DNA of 64,000 bases from the NCBI GenBank assembly GCA_946803715.1, contig CAMPET010000076.1, positions 56,537 through 120,536 on the forward strand, given 5' to 3'. The notes beneath the pieces are model-generated. The model saw only the letters and a program-made list of their open reading frames with translations, searched no databases and was not told the origin of the DNA. Shown here piece by piece: positions 12,051-23,140 of the stretch (within the stretch, counting starts at the first letter, position 1; each line of letters starts with the position of its first letter). The position numbers were made by a program, and so were the translations under genes. The stretch is from Beroe ovata. Lineage: Eukaryota; Ctenophora; Nuda; Beroida; Beroidae.

Positions 12051-12130
12051 CGTGACATGCAATGGAGGATTTCAGGTCATGATTAGGAGTAGGACTATGA
12101 GGGGAAGCGTTCATAAGGGTTAGACAAGTT

Positions 12131-13978
12131 TTAGTATTTCTTGTGGGAAGGGATCACTTGTAGGAAATCTGTAGCCTTTCTGAGGCGTTGTGTTCTCCGG
12201 GGAAGGGGAGCTGCTGGAGGAGGGGTGGGTGGTGTGGGAGGATCTGTGGGAGGATCTGTGGGAGGAACATGGGCCGGTTCTGTTGTAACTGGACCCTGGG
12301 GATGTGACCGAGGATACCTGAGGAAGTTGCTGATCGCAGTCAGCAGTTTGCCTTTCTTCCTCTTCCTCTTTATCTTGCTCTGATCAACAGTCACAGTGAT
12401 CTCCTCGGGTTCTGGATCAGGGGTGGGGTCGGGTAGGGGTTTGGGACTAGAAGGAGGAGGGTGTGCAGGGCTGTGATGAGGGGAGGGAGCGGAGGGAGCA
12501 AGACAGGATTCGGCAAGTCTGTTCTGTTTGCCGTTCCACCTCTTTAATTTGCTGATGTTGACCACTCTTTCGGTCCCATTTAGGTCTACGATGTAAATCG
12601 TATCATTGATGGCCTTCTTGATGGGAACTGGGCCATACCACCTGGGGGCAAACTTGTGGGTCGGACACCTGATGCGCAGCATACAGTCATCTCCGGCCTT
12701 GAAGGGTGTGTCAAGGCGTGCATTGTACGCTGAGTCCTCTTTAGCATAGGTGGCGTCGAGTGTCTGAGCAACAGACCTCAACGTCTTTCGGAAGTTTCTG
12801 TGTAGCTCCCATGCTTTCCTGGCATGTTCATTAGGTTCCTGGGGTGGGTCAGCTACGGGGTTGCAGAGGATGAGATCAACTGGGGTGTTCAGCTCATGAC
12901 CAAATCGCAAGAAATTGGCACTGTGTCCTGTAGTCCTGTTCTTCAAGGAGTTGAGAGCATAGCAAACGTAGTCAAGCTGCCTATCCCATTCCTTGGGATT
13001 CTTTCCCACGAGTGCAACTCGTAGGCTTTGATTGAGGCGGCGATTGCTCCTTTCGGCCTTGGCTGTACTCTTGCACTCATAGGGCAAGCCGTAGTCAGTT
13101 TTGCAACCAAGCCGTCTGAACGTCTCCTTGTAGAATTGACTAGCGAATCCAGGACCATTGTCCGAGATGATCTGTTTCGGTATCCCGTGTCCCGACAGGA
13201 CCCATTTGTGGAGAATCTTGTCAATAGTCTCCTCTGCAGTCTGGCCTTTGGTAGCACAAGCAACCACGTATCCGGACCAGACGTCGGTGATGGATAGAAT
13301 GTTCTTGAATTGTCCGACAGACAGTCCAAGTTTCTCAGGTTCGATGTGGTCAATCTGGACAGAATCACCGAATTTCCATGCACGAACATGTTGACGTTTG
13401 ACCTTCATGAACTGCCGTGGAGGTTTCGTCTTGGCACATGTGAGACATGCGTCGATGAACAACTCCACGTCCTTGGACATACCGGGCCAGTAGAAGTGCT
13501 GTTTGCATACATCCAGTGTACCTCTTATTCCAGGGTGGTTAGTTACACGGGTGGAGTGGCACAGGATGAGAACATCTCTAATCTGTGCCTCGGGAACACA
13601 GGTGAGGTATCTGTCCGGAGTGAGACTGTTGGTTGATATCCATTTGCGTTGCAGAATTCCGTCTTCACGGAGCCTGAGCAGGTCGAATTGCTTCCAGTAT
13701 GTTACTAGCTCCCTGGGGGCTCCATGTGCCTGGATGTTGCTGGGTTTGATCCCGGTTTTGAGCCAACCGATGACCTCCTTGAGAATCAGGTCATCTTCCT
13801 GGGCTCTCTTTAGAGCAGCTGTCGTAGTCTCTATTGTAGTGGGAGGAATTTCCGCAGGTGCAGAGGGTGGAGTATCATCTGATTCCCGACTCTCGGTGAT
13901 AGAGTCAACTTGCAAGGCACATATGCATACTTGTTCTGTGGTTTCTGCATGAGGAACAAGTGCTGGAGATATGGGCAC
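12131..13978 (-). CDS. Gypsy integrase portion of pol
   Basis: Seen: a 615-codon frame. After a linker there is an HHCC zinc finger (His in 'TNHPGIRG' and 'CKQHFYWPGM', Cys pair in 'CLTCAK'), then an RNase H-like integrase core with D, D and E visible in 'QIDHIEP', 'ISDNGPGFAS' and 'KAERSNR'. A GPY/F-like module ('APRWYGPVPIKKAINDT') and a long Pro-rich, basic tail follow. It is in the same frame as the 14213-16879 segment; the ATG at 13978 is simply the first Met after the stop, and the open frame itself reaches back to the TAG at 14213. It inserts the cDNA copy into the genome. It is probably made only as part of a polyprotein. Confidence 0.92.
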   Translation of the reverse strand: MPISPALVPHAETTEQVCICALQVDSITESRESDDTPPSAPAEIPPTTIETTTAALKRAQEDDLILKEVIGWLKTGIKPSNIQAHGAPRELVTYWKQFDLLRLREDGILQRKWISTNSLTPDRYLTCVPEAQIRDVLILCHSTRVTNHPGIRGTLDVCKQHFYWPGMSKDVELFIDACLTCAKTKPPRQFMKVKRQHVRAWKFGDSVQIDHIEPEKLGLSVGQFKNILSITDVWSGYVVACATKGQTAEETIDKILHKWVLSGHGIPKQIISDNGPGFASQFYKETFRRLGCKTDYGLPYECKSTAKAERSNRRLNQSLRVALVGKNPKEWDRQLDYVCYALNSLKNRTTGHSANFLRFGHELNTPVDLILCNPVADPPQEPNEHARKAWELHRNFRKTLRSVAQTLDATYAKEDSAYNARLDTPFKAGDDCMLRIRCPTHKFAPRWYGPVPIKKAINDTIYIVDLNGTERVVNISKLKRWNGKQNRLAESCLAPSAPSPHHSPAHPPPSSPKPLPDPTPDPEPEEITVTVDQSKIKRKRKKGKLLTAISNFLRYPRSHPQGPVTTEPAHVPPTDPPTDPPTPPTPPPAAPLPRRTQRLRKATDFLQVIPSHKKY

Positions 13979-14212
13979 GTGTTTTCCGAAATTTTTCCTG
14001 GGGTTTGTGCAGAAGAATCCCTTGGGAAATAAGGGTTCTAGTTCCTCCTGATCAGGTTCAACCGGTGAAACCAGTTGTGGGGTCGGGGAAACCTTGGAAA
14101 CTATCTGGACGGAGGTATCCAGTGGGTTCTCACATTGGACTGGAGAAACCAGCTCGAATGATCCATGGGCTGGAGTGACCAGCTCATTAGCAGGTAGTGC
14201 TGGTGAAACCAG

Positions 14213-16879
14213 CTACGGGTGGTGATGAGGAGTTGGGACTGTCACGTGATCAGGTTTTTCCGCCTGTATCTGCACTGGGGATACCAGGTTGGAATGGTGT
14301 TCGTCCGGAGGTGCACGTTGGGTTGGGAGGTCCGAAGAAACCGCCTTTGACCCATGTTGAGATGGTGAAACCATCTTGGGGTCACGTGGGACTGGTGAAA
14401 CCAGCTGTGAGCCATGCTCGGATGGAGAAACCATCCCGTTGTCAGATTTTGCTGATGATATCAGCGTTCTGAAAGGTTGAGCTGGAGAAACCAGCTTCGG
14501 AGATGCTGCCATCTCGCGGTTGGGAGGTACCAGTGAAACTGGCTCCCTGATTGGGTCTGTTTGAGTGCCCTTATTCTTAGAGCTCATTTTGTAGGGGTAT
14601 CTGCTCAGAAAGTCTGCTACCGTGTTCGAGGCACCAGAGATGTGCTTGATCTCGAAGTCGAATTCGGAGATAGCTTGTATCTTCCGTCTCAGTGTAGCAT
14701 CCTTCTTGTGGAAAATTGTGTCTAGGTTGAGGAGAGCTTCACAATCCGTGTTCACTCTGAAACGTGTGCCCTTAAGGTAGGGTCTCCAGTTTTCCAGAGC
14801 GTGGTAGAGAGACAGAAGCTCTAGTTTGGTCTGAGACCACTCTCGTTTGTGAGGGGGGACGGATTTGCTGAAATAACCAATAACTCTCCGTTTTCCCCTG
14901 ATCTTCTGAGAAAGATGGGCTCCAAGTCCCAGCTTCGATCCGTCTATAGTCACCTCATATGACTGTTCCTTGTCATACAGGTCTGGAACGGCGAGAGTCA
15001 CACTGTTCTTAACAGCTTCCTTTAGCTTTTCAAGATTATGGTCACATTGCTGCGACCAAATAAATGGGGCATCCTTGCGGAGTAGCCTGTACATGGGTGT
15101 GGTTAGTTTGCTGTAATGGGGAATCCATTTTCGGTTAAATCCGAAAAATCCGAGAAGACTCATGAGAGACTTCCGGTTAGTGGGAGGTGGTAGGTTCATC
15201 AGGGTCTGACGCCTATCTTCAGTGATTGATAAGCCATTTTCATCAATGGCAATGCCCACAAATGTGCACTTCCGTCTGAGAAAATGGGATTTCCCAGGCG
15301 ACAGCTTCATGTTGGCAGAGAGGAGGCGTTTCAGCACTATTTCCAATCGGTCAAGGTGCTCTGAGACTGTGTTAGAGGCAAGGAGTAAATCATCTAAGAA
15401 GAAAATAAGTTCGTCGAATTCCAAGCATTCCATGATCTTGTTCATGCATCTGCTGAACTGGGCAGAGCTGGTCTTATGACCCATGATCATGCGTTTGAAC
15501 CAGTAGCGGGTACCACTGGCAGTGGTGAAGGCCGTAATAGGTTTTGACTTCTCGGTGTAGGGGATTTGATGAAAGGATTGGGAACAGTCAAAGGTGGAGT
15601 ACCACTGGTTACCTGCAATCTTGTCTGTCACGTGACCAATTAAGGGGATCTGGTAATCGTCTGGGAGGCACTGGGAGTTTACCATCCTCATGTCCACAAC
15701 AAACCGCATCTTGTTAGGTTGATGAGGTTTCTTAACGAGAAATATCGGGCTGTTAAACAAGGACTTGGTCCTGCACTTCTCGATCACACCGGCCTTCTCA
15801 AGTCCAGCAATCTGTTTGTCCATTTCCTCACGAAGGAGGTATGGGACAGGGCGGGCTGGTACCCAGGTCGGCTTGTAGTCGGGCTTCAGATTGATCTCAG
15901 CTTCATAAGTGGTGCACTCTCCCAGATCGTAGGGTCCACGTGAGAAGCAAGCACGGAATTTCCAAACAATCGACTTGAGTCGATGTCGGTCTGCTGGACT
16001 GATTCCCTCGATCTCGTCGATTTTCAGCTCCTTGTAGAGCCAGGACTTTGTCCATGGTTTCTCTTCCTCCTTCTGGTCACTGAGGAGAATTTCGTTGATC
16101 CTTTGATCACGTCTCCACTCAGGTTCGTTATCCTGCAACACTGTGACTCTCCTAACGTGGACGTCACGGCTACTGTCAACAGGATGGAGGGTACCCAGGA
16201 CTTTGTTCTTGTACAGGGTGATTGGTTGGTCATTCATGTTTGTGATTTTCACTGGCACGTCTCTCCCCTCTGAGTGACAGAGGCTGCTGTGAACCATCAG
16301 TGCTGACGAAGTCAGCAGATTAGCCTTGGGTTCTAGGTGAGCAGTATAGGAGCAATCATCCGGAACACCTATTGTTCTAGCATTCACGAACGTCACAGAA
16401 TTTGGGGGAATAGTTACAGTCTTCCTGCATTTGACTGTAGCAACAGTCCGGAGCTGTTCAGGTGGTTTTAGGAAAGGTGAGTAGCCAGAGGGCGAACGGA
16501 GACACTTAGCATCTAGGTCAATATTGGCTTTACAAGCCTGGAGGAGGTCCATGCCTAGTAGGCAGTGTGTGTCCAGGAGATCTGTGATGACGAAGGAGTG
16601 GGTGACAGATCGTCCAGCAAGGGTGGTTGTCAGAGATATTTCCCCGTAGGTTTTGATCCTGTCTGAGGTGAAGGATTTGAGGCGAAGAGTGGTAGGTCTG
16701 ATCCATTTGGAGAAGCCGTGGTTGTCGACAAAGTGATGGCTGATCAGTGAAACTGAGCTGCCGGTGTCAACAAAGAAAGTAGCACCTCTGCCTTCACAAG
16801 TGCCACGTACGATGATTTGTCTGGCGTCGGGAGAAGTGGTACTGGTGGTGAGGACCATTCCCTGATGAGGTTGCTGCAC
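14213..16879 (-). pseudogene. Gypsy protease / reverse transcriptase / RNase H portion of pol, ended by an in-frame TAG
   Basis: Seen: an 888-codon frame. Aspartic protease motif 'FFVDTGSSVSLIS' near residue 35, a long linker, then reverse transcriptase with 'FVVDMRMVNSQ', 'FDCSQSFHQIPY' and the catalytic 'FFLDDLLLAS'. Ty3-type RNase H follows ('VTIDGSKLGLGAHLSQ', 'NTDCEALLNL', 'ISGASNTVADFLSRYP'). After RNase H comes an unusual linker with a repeated LVSP/MVSP motif. A TAG codon at 14213-14215 sits inside this linker, and the same frame continues with the same motif on the other side into integrase. The element therefore looks nearly intact apart from this stop; readthrough cannot be excluded. 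No repaired sequence is given. Confidence 0.92.
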
Positions 16880-16920
16880 AGGGCTGTCCGACCGTGTGTT
16901 AGCAGCATCACAACGATCGT

Positions 16921-17190
16921 TTAGCAGTTTAAAGAGTCCGACTTCTTCAGGAGACAGTGTTTAGCGAGGTGATTGGGCTGATTACAGTTGTAGCACAGCC
17001 TGGGGGCTCCCTTGTTCTGGGAACTGTTCCTACCATGTCGGGAGTGGTGGTCACCATGCTGTCCACCCCTGTAGTTACCCCTGTAGTTACCCCTGTAGTT
17101 ACCCCTATAGTTACCGGGACTGTGGTCCTTTTCCTCCTGTTTATCGTCTTGGTGGATTTGATACACCTCCTCCGGAACAACCGACTCTCT
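16921..17190 (-). pseudogene. Gypsy gag C-terminus with CCHC zinc knuckle (5' truncated)
   Basis: Seen: a partial frame with four tandem GNYR tetrapeptides (12-base units, about 17065-17118), an Arg/Gly/His-rich stretch, and one zinc knuckle CYNCNQPNHLAKHC (CX2CX4HX4C), then a stop at 16921. Established: this is the nucleocapsid end of gag that binds genomic RNA. The upstream capsid part is missing at the single N. Pol begins about 40 bases later in another frame, so expression of pol would need frameshift or reinitiation (inference). Confidence 0.85.
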
Positions 17191-17191
17191 N
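17191..17191. other. Single-N assembly join
   Basis: An isolated N lies exactly between the truncated gypsy gag and the first base of duplicated segment copy 2. It probably marks a contig join. Confidence 0.75.
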
Positions 17192-19383
17192 GGTGGAAAT
17201 GTGAAAATCTGGTTGACAAGTGAGAAGAGAGTGTTTCAGAGCATGATGTTGTATGTATCTAATATCTATGTACCTATGTAATTCAGCACAGTGTGAACAT
17301 AATATCACCAGTGTTAAAACGACAGTAGTTTTCTTATTTCTATGTTATGGATTATCATTATTAATCTTTTCAAAGCATCCCTGTGAGCTTCTATCCTATG
17401 AATCAATTGATGTCGTTTTATTGTAATATTCACATATTCCATTTATCCCACAAATATTGAAATATGCCGTGAGTTGTGACATGGTATCATATGTCCATTC
17501 AATAACTCAACTTGATTGATATTTGAAATTCCCACCTCGATGTTTCTCTAGAAAGGTTAAAGTATGCCGAATAGCTTTGTTTTCTTCGATATTGAACGAG
17601 ATGGCAAGCCTCTTGGTCGACTTCTCATGGAGCTATTCGGTGACGTAGTTCCCAAAACCAGTGAAAATTTCCGCGCTCTTTGCACGGGAGAGAAAGGTTT
17701 CGGCTACAAGGGCTCTTCCTTCCATCGCATCATACCGAACTTCATGTGCCAGGGAGGAGATTTCACCAGCGGTGACGGAACTGGGGGCAGATCCATATAC
17801 GGGGACAAATTCGACGATGAGAACTTCATCCTCAATCACACGGGTGTAGGGCAGCTTAGTATGGCCAACTCTGGACCACATACAAACGGGTCTCAGTTCT
17901 TTGTAACGACTGTAAAAACCACATGGCTCGATAAAAAGCATGTTGTATTCGGTAAGGTTATCGAGGGCTTGGACGTTTTGAAATTAATGGAGGAGTGTGG
18001 TTCGTCAACTGGAAAAGTTAAAGGTGATGTCAGGATAAAGAACTGCGGGCAGCTGATATCATGACGACTTGTTAGGAAAAAAATTGATTTTTATGAATTT
18101 TAAATATTATATGATGTTCCTTTTAATGGATAATATGCTTATTTATTTTAACACGACGAACCCTTTTTATCATTTTTATTAGGAAGAGAACACCATTCAG
18201 TTATCAATATTGTTCAATCAATATTTTCAACGGAACCAATCTCGTTTGCTCGTGTGAAACAATAATTCATTCATCTGATGAACTTGTCATTAGATCAGTA
18301 TCATGACGGAATACTGAATAGATTCAATGTTAACATGCCAACTGTACAGTGTACAAAGTACATTCACCATCCTATGATAGGTAGTGTTTGTATCGGGATA
18401 ATGGATTTACGGGCGCAGGCATCATGTTGAAATACGACAACTGTTACCACTACGTCACTACAGATCATACATTGGCTGTCATCATTCGTAGCTGTCTAAC
18501 AAGATTTCTGCCATGACCAATGTGAAGTACATAATTACCATATTGGGACAAATCTTGTTCTACTATTGCTGCTCCATATCACTCACATTCTTCAATAAAT
18601 GGTGTTTTTCGGTGAGTACTACCCAAGGATACAATTTCTTTCCCTGGAAAATGAAAAGATTTCCCAACTACTGAGTTACTACTAGTTACTACTAGTTATT
18701 ACTCAGTACTCAATGATCAAGCTATACCTAATTATACCTATACCTAATGATACCTATACCTACCTAATTGTGATGCCATCATTTCAGAGATTTCACTTCC
18801 CGCTCATTATGTCTTTCTTCCAAATGTCGATAATGGCACATATTATCTGGTTGTATCGGGGAATCACAAAGCCCTCCGGAAAAGATACAGTGTCATGGGA
18901 AACTTTCATCAAGCGAGTGTGCCCTACAGGTGAATAGCATTAATAATCAGTAGTCAGCTGATACATGTTCATTTTGTGTGCCCTGTGTCATCTGAGCAAC
19001 AATCGTCTTTCGTTACATTCGCTTTTATCGATTTCTTTTCAAGTGAAACTTGTTCGATTTTATACATTTCTTTTCAACTGAAACTTGTCGGCTGATTGAT
19101 TGGATACCGCTATATGATTAATCAACTTTCAATCTCCATCTATTATCCCCTCACTCCTCAGCAATAACAGCATCAATGGACATAGGACTGTCCAATTGGA
19201 GTTTCATGTACATTACAGTGTCCATGTACACCATGTGTAAAAGTACATCAATCATATTCATTCTACTGGCAGCAATACTCTTCAGAATTGAAAAACCGGT
19301 ATGGAATATTTCACCTTTCGATGATCATGCACAAACTAAATTCCAAATCATGATCACGACTTGAATATACTTGAATTGTTATA
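17192..19383. repeat. Duplicated segment, copy 2 (cyclophilin + start of SLC35C2)
   Basis: Matches 9237-11372. It starts at the single N and runs on without a break into the rest of SLC35C2. Intergenic and intronic differences include small indels, such as extra 'actagttact' copies near 18670-18700. Confidence 0.92.
17564..18064 (+). CDS. PPIA: Cyclophilin A-type peptidyl-prolyl isomerase, copy 2
   Basis: A 166-residue single-exon cyclophilin with a protein identical to copy 1 at 9625, keeping the [15 protein letters not shown] catalytic block and the [10 protein letters not shown] segment. The nucleotide differences that I see within the coding region are synonymous, and the stop codon is TGA instead of TAA. 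The upstream acceptor-like 'tttctctag' and spacing to SLC35C2 are kept. All-silent divergence means either strong purifying selection on two genes or simple allelic variation. Confidence 0.95.
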   Translation: MPNSFVFFDIERDGKPLGRLLMELFGDVVPKTSENFRALCTGEKGFGYKGSSFHRIIPNFMCQGGDFTSGDGTGGRSIYGDKFDDENFILNHTGVGQLSMANSGPHTNGSQFFVTTVKTTWLDKKHVVFGKVIEGLDVLKLMEECGSSTGKVKGDVRIKNCGQLIS

Positions 19384-21426
19384 TAACAGGAAATGTAATT
19401 GAACAATGAATACTTATTGATCATTATGGCTGTAGTCTGACTCTATGACACATGATACCATGCACATATGATTTCAGAAATTAATGTCAGCAGTGGTTAT
19501 TGGACTTATTTCGGTGGGCCTAATTCTCTTCACATACAAAGCAACATCTTTCAATCTGTTTGGATTTATTATCGTTATGTCAGCCTCCGCAATAAGTGGA
19601 CTGAGATGGGTACTAGCTCAGATCCTTCTTCAACGGGACAATTTAGGTTTGTGTGAGTGTGTGTGTTTGTGTATGTGTGTGTGACGTGTGTGTGTGTGTG
19701 TGTGTGTNNNNNNNNNNNNNNNNNNNNNNNNNNNNNNNNNNNNNNNNNNNNNNNNNNNNNNNNNNNNNNNNNNNNNNNNNNNNNNNNNNNNNNNNNNNNN
19801 NNNNNNNNNNNNNNNNNNNNNNNNNNNNNNNNNNNNNNNNNNNNNNNNNNNNNNNNNNNNNNNNNNNNNNNNNNNNNNNNNNNNNNNNNNNNNNNNNNNN
19901 NNNNNNNNNNNNNNNNNNNNNNNNNNNNNNNNNNNNNNNNNNNNNNNNNNNNNNNNNNNNNNNNNNNNNNNNNNNNNNNNNNNNNNNNNNNNNNNNNNNN
20001 NNNNNNNNNNNNNNNNNNNNNNNTGTGTGTGTGAGTTTTTGTGTGTGAGTTTTTGTGTGTGAGTTTTTGTGTGTGTGTTCGTGGTGTCTCTGTCTCTGTC
20101 CAGATTTTCTCACGCTCCCCTTGTTCTAGGGCTCCGAAACACACTGGACTTTGTGTATTATGTTAATCCAGTGATGGTTGCCACTATCATGCCGCTAGCG
20201 ATTGCAATGGAGGGTAAATACAATGCAACTAACTAAACATAAGTGAATGTGAAACACCAAATTTATATGACAATTGACAGTTGAATAACATTCACCGTTC
20301 ACCACATCCACATTCTACAAGCTACCGCCTGGTCTCAGGTTCGGATATGCTGGTTGCCCCCAACTTCATGTTAGCAGAGCGGGGGCAGCAACTCTACATC
20401 CTAGTGGTTGTGCTCATTTCCTGTGTCCTAGCTCTCTTCCTCACATTCTCAGAGTACATCCTCCTCTCCAATACCAGCTCAATAACCCTGTCCATCAGTG
20501 GGATTGTTAAGGTACTGTTCACTAAACAGCTGATTCATCAGTGGGATTGTTAAGGTATTGTCCACTGGACAGCCTGTTCATCAGCTGTTTTCTGTTGCTA
20601 TGGATACCACGACTCACAACACTCGCTTATAGTAATACAGTTAAAAGTGTCAACTTCATGTGTACAGCAGGATATGATATAGATAACTTGTTGTGCTAGG
20701 CAATAATTGATCATGAACAACATAATGATCATGAGCTACTGATTGATCATAAGCCCTTGATCCCGAACCTACCAGGAAATTGCTACGCTGGGATTGGCAT
20801 CAACAGTGGGCGGTGACTCACTATCGACTATCAATATCGCGGGACTGGTTGTCTGTATAACTGGCATTTCCCTGCATGTCTACATGAAGTGGCAGACAAC
20901 ACAATGTGAGTTTTTATACTGCATCAAGATATTATCACACAGCATCATGATATTTTGAGAAATTGGTTGTCAGTTTCAGGATATGTATGTCTACTGTCTA
21001 CTGTTGCTATGAATCCTGAGACCTTTAATTTTGATTTCTTACTTTTTGATTCTTTACTTTTTGATTCATCCTTCATGAAGCTTGATTACTTGAATCATTC
21101 ATCTTCTTTTTGACACTCAATTCCTTCACAGTGGCAGAATCAAAATCGGGTACGCAGGAAGTTTTCGATAAAAACATGATCGAAATGGGTAAATGATTCG
21201 CAATTTCTTCCTCTCTTCTACACTTAACTTAATTCCCTTATTTCTCTCATGAAAAATCAGCACATGCCTTCTCAGAGGTTACACTGATCTCATTGAACTA
21301 TTCACAATTGTCCCTGTGTTTATGACGTCACAACATCACATCAACGCAGATGATCCTGTGGCCACAGTAGAACGGAGGGGTCTTCTCGATTCTGAGGAGG
21401 AGTCGTGTCATGAGAGTGATTTGTGA
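18513..21426 (+). CDS. SLC35C2: Nucleotide-sugar transporter family protein SLC35C2 (nine exons)
   Basis: Golgi/ER-Golgi intermediate membrane protein of the drug/metabolite transporter superfamily, linked in vertebrates to GDP-fucose handling and Notch fucosylation. Seen: exons at 18513-18611, 18788-18929, 19162-19298, 19478-19647, about 20129-20214, about 20338-20512, about 20775-20906, 21132-21188 and about 21350-21426, with GT-AG borders. Family landmarks: 'SLTFFNKWCFS' in helix 1, 'DIGLSNWSFMYITVSMYTM', 'RWVLAQILLQR' and 'TSSITLSISGIVK', followed by a C-terminal 'GISLHVYMKW'. The tail is short and acidic (LLDSEEESCHESDL). Intron 4 contains a TG repeat with a run of 316 Ns. It lies about 450 bases after cyclophilin on the same strand. 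Confidence 0.9.
19643..20086. repeat. (TG)n microsatellite with 316-base assembly gap
   Basis: TG-rich repeat on both sides of a run of Ns at 19708-20023, followed by a few 'tgtgtgtgagtttt' units (20023-20070). It lies inside intron 4 of SLC35C2 and does not break an exon. The gap is a repeat-length uncertainty. Confidence 0.95.
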
Positions 21427-21672
21427 TTCACTTGTGGACAGTGATACTCTGATCACTTGTGGACAGTGATAGTCTGATAGCTTGTGGACAGTGATAGTCT
21501 GATAGCTTGTGGACACTGGACAGTGATACTCTGATCACTTGTGGACACTGGACAGTAGTACTCCGATCACTTGTGGACAGTGATATTCTGATAACTTGTG
21601 GACATTGGACAGTAGTACTCTGATCACTTGTGGACAGTGATATTCTGATAACTTGTGGACAATGGTTTGTGA
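21427..21672. repeat. Minisatellite directly after the SLC35C2 stop codon
   Basis: About nine copies of a roughly 25-30 base unit built on 'cttgtggacagtgatactct' and 'gatcacttgtggacactgg'. It starts within a few bases of the TGA at 21424-21426 and so would be in the 3' UTR. Confidence 0.9.
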
Positions 21673-22615
21673 TTCTGGCATTCACTCGTGACACCTGACA
21701 CTCTAAACTCTGTTCGGTGGGACATGAGCCACGTAGTTTGATATTAGGCAGATGACATAAGAGATGTAAAGATGGTTATTAGACAGAGTGTTATTGCGAG
21801 GAAGAGACACTTTTTAGGGTCAGGTATCGTTATATTTGGGTAGGTGTATCTTTTCCACCTTTGCGATTACTTACGTGATAAGAACAGGGGATATTTTTAA
21901 TCTTTTCCGATTTTCAACGATGATTGATATGATAAGTAAGTAGCATCTGGGTTGCGATTCAATATTTTAAATTTTCGTGATTTATTTAAGGGCAGTGACC
22001 GTTTTCAGATATTTTGACGCATAAAATCATTACTAAAATCTTTACTAACTTTGCTGATAAACTGATGTTATTGCAAATGAATGTTAATTAACTTATTGTC
22101 ACTAATCATTCGTACTCAATCGTTATCCAATTACGGTCAAAGCCACCTGTTCGCTGATCGTCATCGAATTATACACTGTGTACGATACACGCTACGCGTA
22201 CATTCAAATTCATCAAATATGTGATAGGACTCCGTTTCTGTTTACAAGAATGCATGCTTGCAACGTCGTTGCCACATGCTTATATTTTTAAATGAGAGTC
22301 AGTATGAATGTCCCTTTGCGAGGCGATGTACAAGCTTCGCGAGTAAGTAGTTGTATACAAACAAATCAGTGAGATACTGAGAAGTATCTAAAATTGACCG
22401 TTTGTTTTTTAGGGTAATAGTTGTTTGTTGCATCAGCGGTGTGCTATCGCTCAATTAATCTCATGGAATAGACGAGCTTCATGACATACATATCTTTTTT
22501 ACAGTGGGATTCATTGCAGTCATTATTCTGCATTTGGTTTGGCCTCAAAGATACAGACATTAATAAAAGTATGCTCCATGCTCCCTGTTGTGAAATTGAA
22601 TTGCCACAATTTTGG

Positions 22616-22843
22616 CACAAATCCCATGATATTACGTAACGCGCTAGGCTTTATTGGTGGTGAATCCAGCGCGCACGACAGTATACGCTACCCGTCCCAA
22701 GCTGCTAGCTATACAGTACACAGTACATAAACGTGTGCACTGTGCAGCGACAGTCGGGTCGTCAAATACATGATCAATAATGACCCTGTCTTCAAGCCGC
22801 TCGCATTACCTGGGCCTAGCACCGCACCAGGTTAGTGTCGCAA
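22616..22843. repeat. Duplicated block flanking a single N, copy A
   Basis: From 'cacaaatcccatgatattac' to 'aggttagtgtcgcaa', matching 22878-23140 with small indels. Only 33 bases and the N at 22877 separate the two. Confidence 0.9.
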
Positions 22844-22877
22844 TCCAAAGTCTTATCTATAGAGGTGTATGGGTATN

Positions 22878-23140
22878 CACAAATCCCATGATATTACGTA
22901 ACGCGCTAGGTCTTATTGGTGGTGAATCCAGCGCGCACGACAGTTCACAGTATATGTAAGCGCGCGCGAGCGTACTATGCCCGTCCCAGCTACTAGCTAT
23001 ACAGTACAGAGTACATTGACGTGTGCACTGTGCAGCGACAGTCGGGCCGTCAAATACGTGCCGTACATGATCAATAATGGCCCTGTCTTCAAGCCGCTCG
23101 CATTACCTGGGCCTAGCACTGGGCCAGGTTAGTGTCGCAA
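22878..23140. repeat. Duplicated block flanking a single N, copy B
   Basis: Starts at the base after the N at 22877 and repeats 22616-22843. It has an extra CG-rich insert near 22945-22975 ('gtaagcgcgcgcgagcgta') and a few extra bases near 23060. It behaves like overlapping contig ends that were not merged. Confidence 0.9.

Larger units (their letters stand above)
11498..17190 (-). mobile_element. Ty3/gypsy LTR retrotransposon, 5'-truncated
   Basis: Read on the minus strand: gag zinc knuckle (about 17190-16921), protease, reverse transcriptase and RNase H (16879 down to about 14580), then integrase (about 13978-12131) and a non-coding 3' tail with internal repeats that is probably LTR or 3' UTR. 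The order PR-RT-RH-INT is that of Ty3/gypsy (Metaviridae). The upstream part of gag and the 5' LTR are missing because the sequence stops at the single N at 17191. The main frame is interrupted by one in-frame TAG. The element is bounded on both sides by single Ns, so its insertion site and target duplication cannot be seen. Confidence 0.93.

Noticed and set aside
12141-14178. Several plus-strand frames antisense to the gypsy integrase
   Set aside because: Low-complexity shadows of the real minus-strand frame.
19575-20144. Frames through the TG repeat and N run
   Set aside because: Made of repeat and unknown bases; no evidence of coding.
21427-21672. CRISPR-like array after SLC35C2
   Set aside because: Degenerate units with no constant repeat/variable spacer pattern; a minisatellite.
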